Shown here one piece after another: positions 5,691-5,694 of a stretch of DNA of 5,694 nucleotides; the first letter of the stretch is position 1, and the number at the start of each line of letters is the position of its first letter. Origin of the DNA: Thermaceae bacterium (GTDB lineage Bacteria; Deinococcota; Deinococci; Deinococcales; Marinithermaceae); contig JALSJG010000029.1 of the NCBI GenBank assembly GCA_026989475.1, positions 1 to 5,694 of the forward strand. The letters are read 5' to 3'. Under the pieces are notes generated by a model, which was not told where the DNA came from, searched no databases, and saw only the letters and a program-made list of their open reading frames with translations. Made by a program: the position numbers and the translations under genes.

Positions 5691-5694
5691 CCAT

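Noticed and set aside
1..5694. Very frequent CTCGAG, GAGCTCG and GCGATCG words, as a possible dispersed repeat such as HIP1
   Set aside because: They fall in frame as common codon pairs (Leu-Glu, Glu-Leu, Ala-Ile) inside the genes and show no regular spacing or intergenic enrichment.
1..5694. tRNA, rRNA, riboswitch, CRISPR or insertion-sequence content
   Set aside because: Intergenic space is limited to about 180 bases in total and is accounted for by promoters, a ribosome site and a terminator; no cloverleaf, repeat-spacer pattern or transposase was seen.

Overview
The window is GC-rich and densely coded, with every supported gene on the minus strand. Three things suggest the Deinococcota, most likely the Thermales: the strong preference for GAG, CTC, GGG and GCC codons, two promoters whose -10 boxes lie only 8-10 bases before the start codon (leaderless style), and the combination of Feo iron transport with outer-membrane proteins. 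This placement is an inference from composition and protein style, not from a marker gene.

Reading in the direction of transcription (high to low coordinates), the window opens at 5694-5652 with a near-consensus promoter. It drives a three-gene operon: an RND/MMPL-type inner-membrane exporter of 748 residues (5651-3405), a periplasmic LolA-like 'outer membrane lipoprotein-sorting' protein of 247 residues (3412-2669, overlapping the exporter by 8 bases), and a predicted outer-membrane beta-barrel of 402 residues (2655-1447, 13 bases further on). The operon closes with two tandem hairpins and a T-run at 1446-1403. The three products would sit in the inner membrane, the periplasm and the outer membrane, so the simplest reading is a trans-envelope route for a lipid or other hydrophobic cargo. 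The cargo is not revealed by the sequence.

The 127-base gap at 1446-1320 holds that terminator and then the promoter of a second operon, feoAB, the ferrous iron uptake system. feoA (1319-1089) encodes the complete 76-residue FeoA protein. feoB (1092-1) overlaps it by the ATGA junction and runs off the left edge, leaving the whole G domain and the first membrane segments. A perfect inverted repeat spans the feoA -10 box and reaches the -35 box, and further palindromic and repeated elements lie just upstream. Metal-dependent control is therefore plausible but unproven.

No RNA genes, mobile elements, CRISPR arrays or plus-strand genes were supported. There is no gene-free stretch longer than 300 bases.
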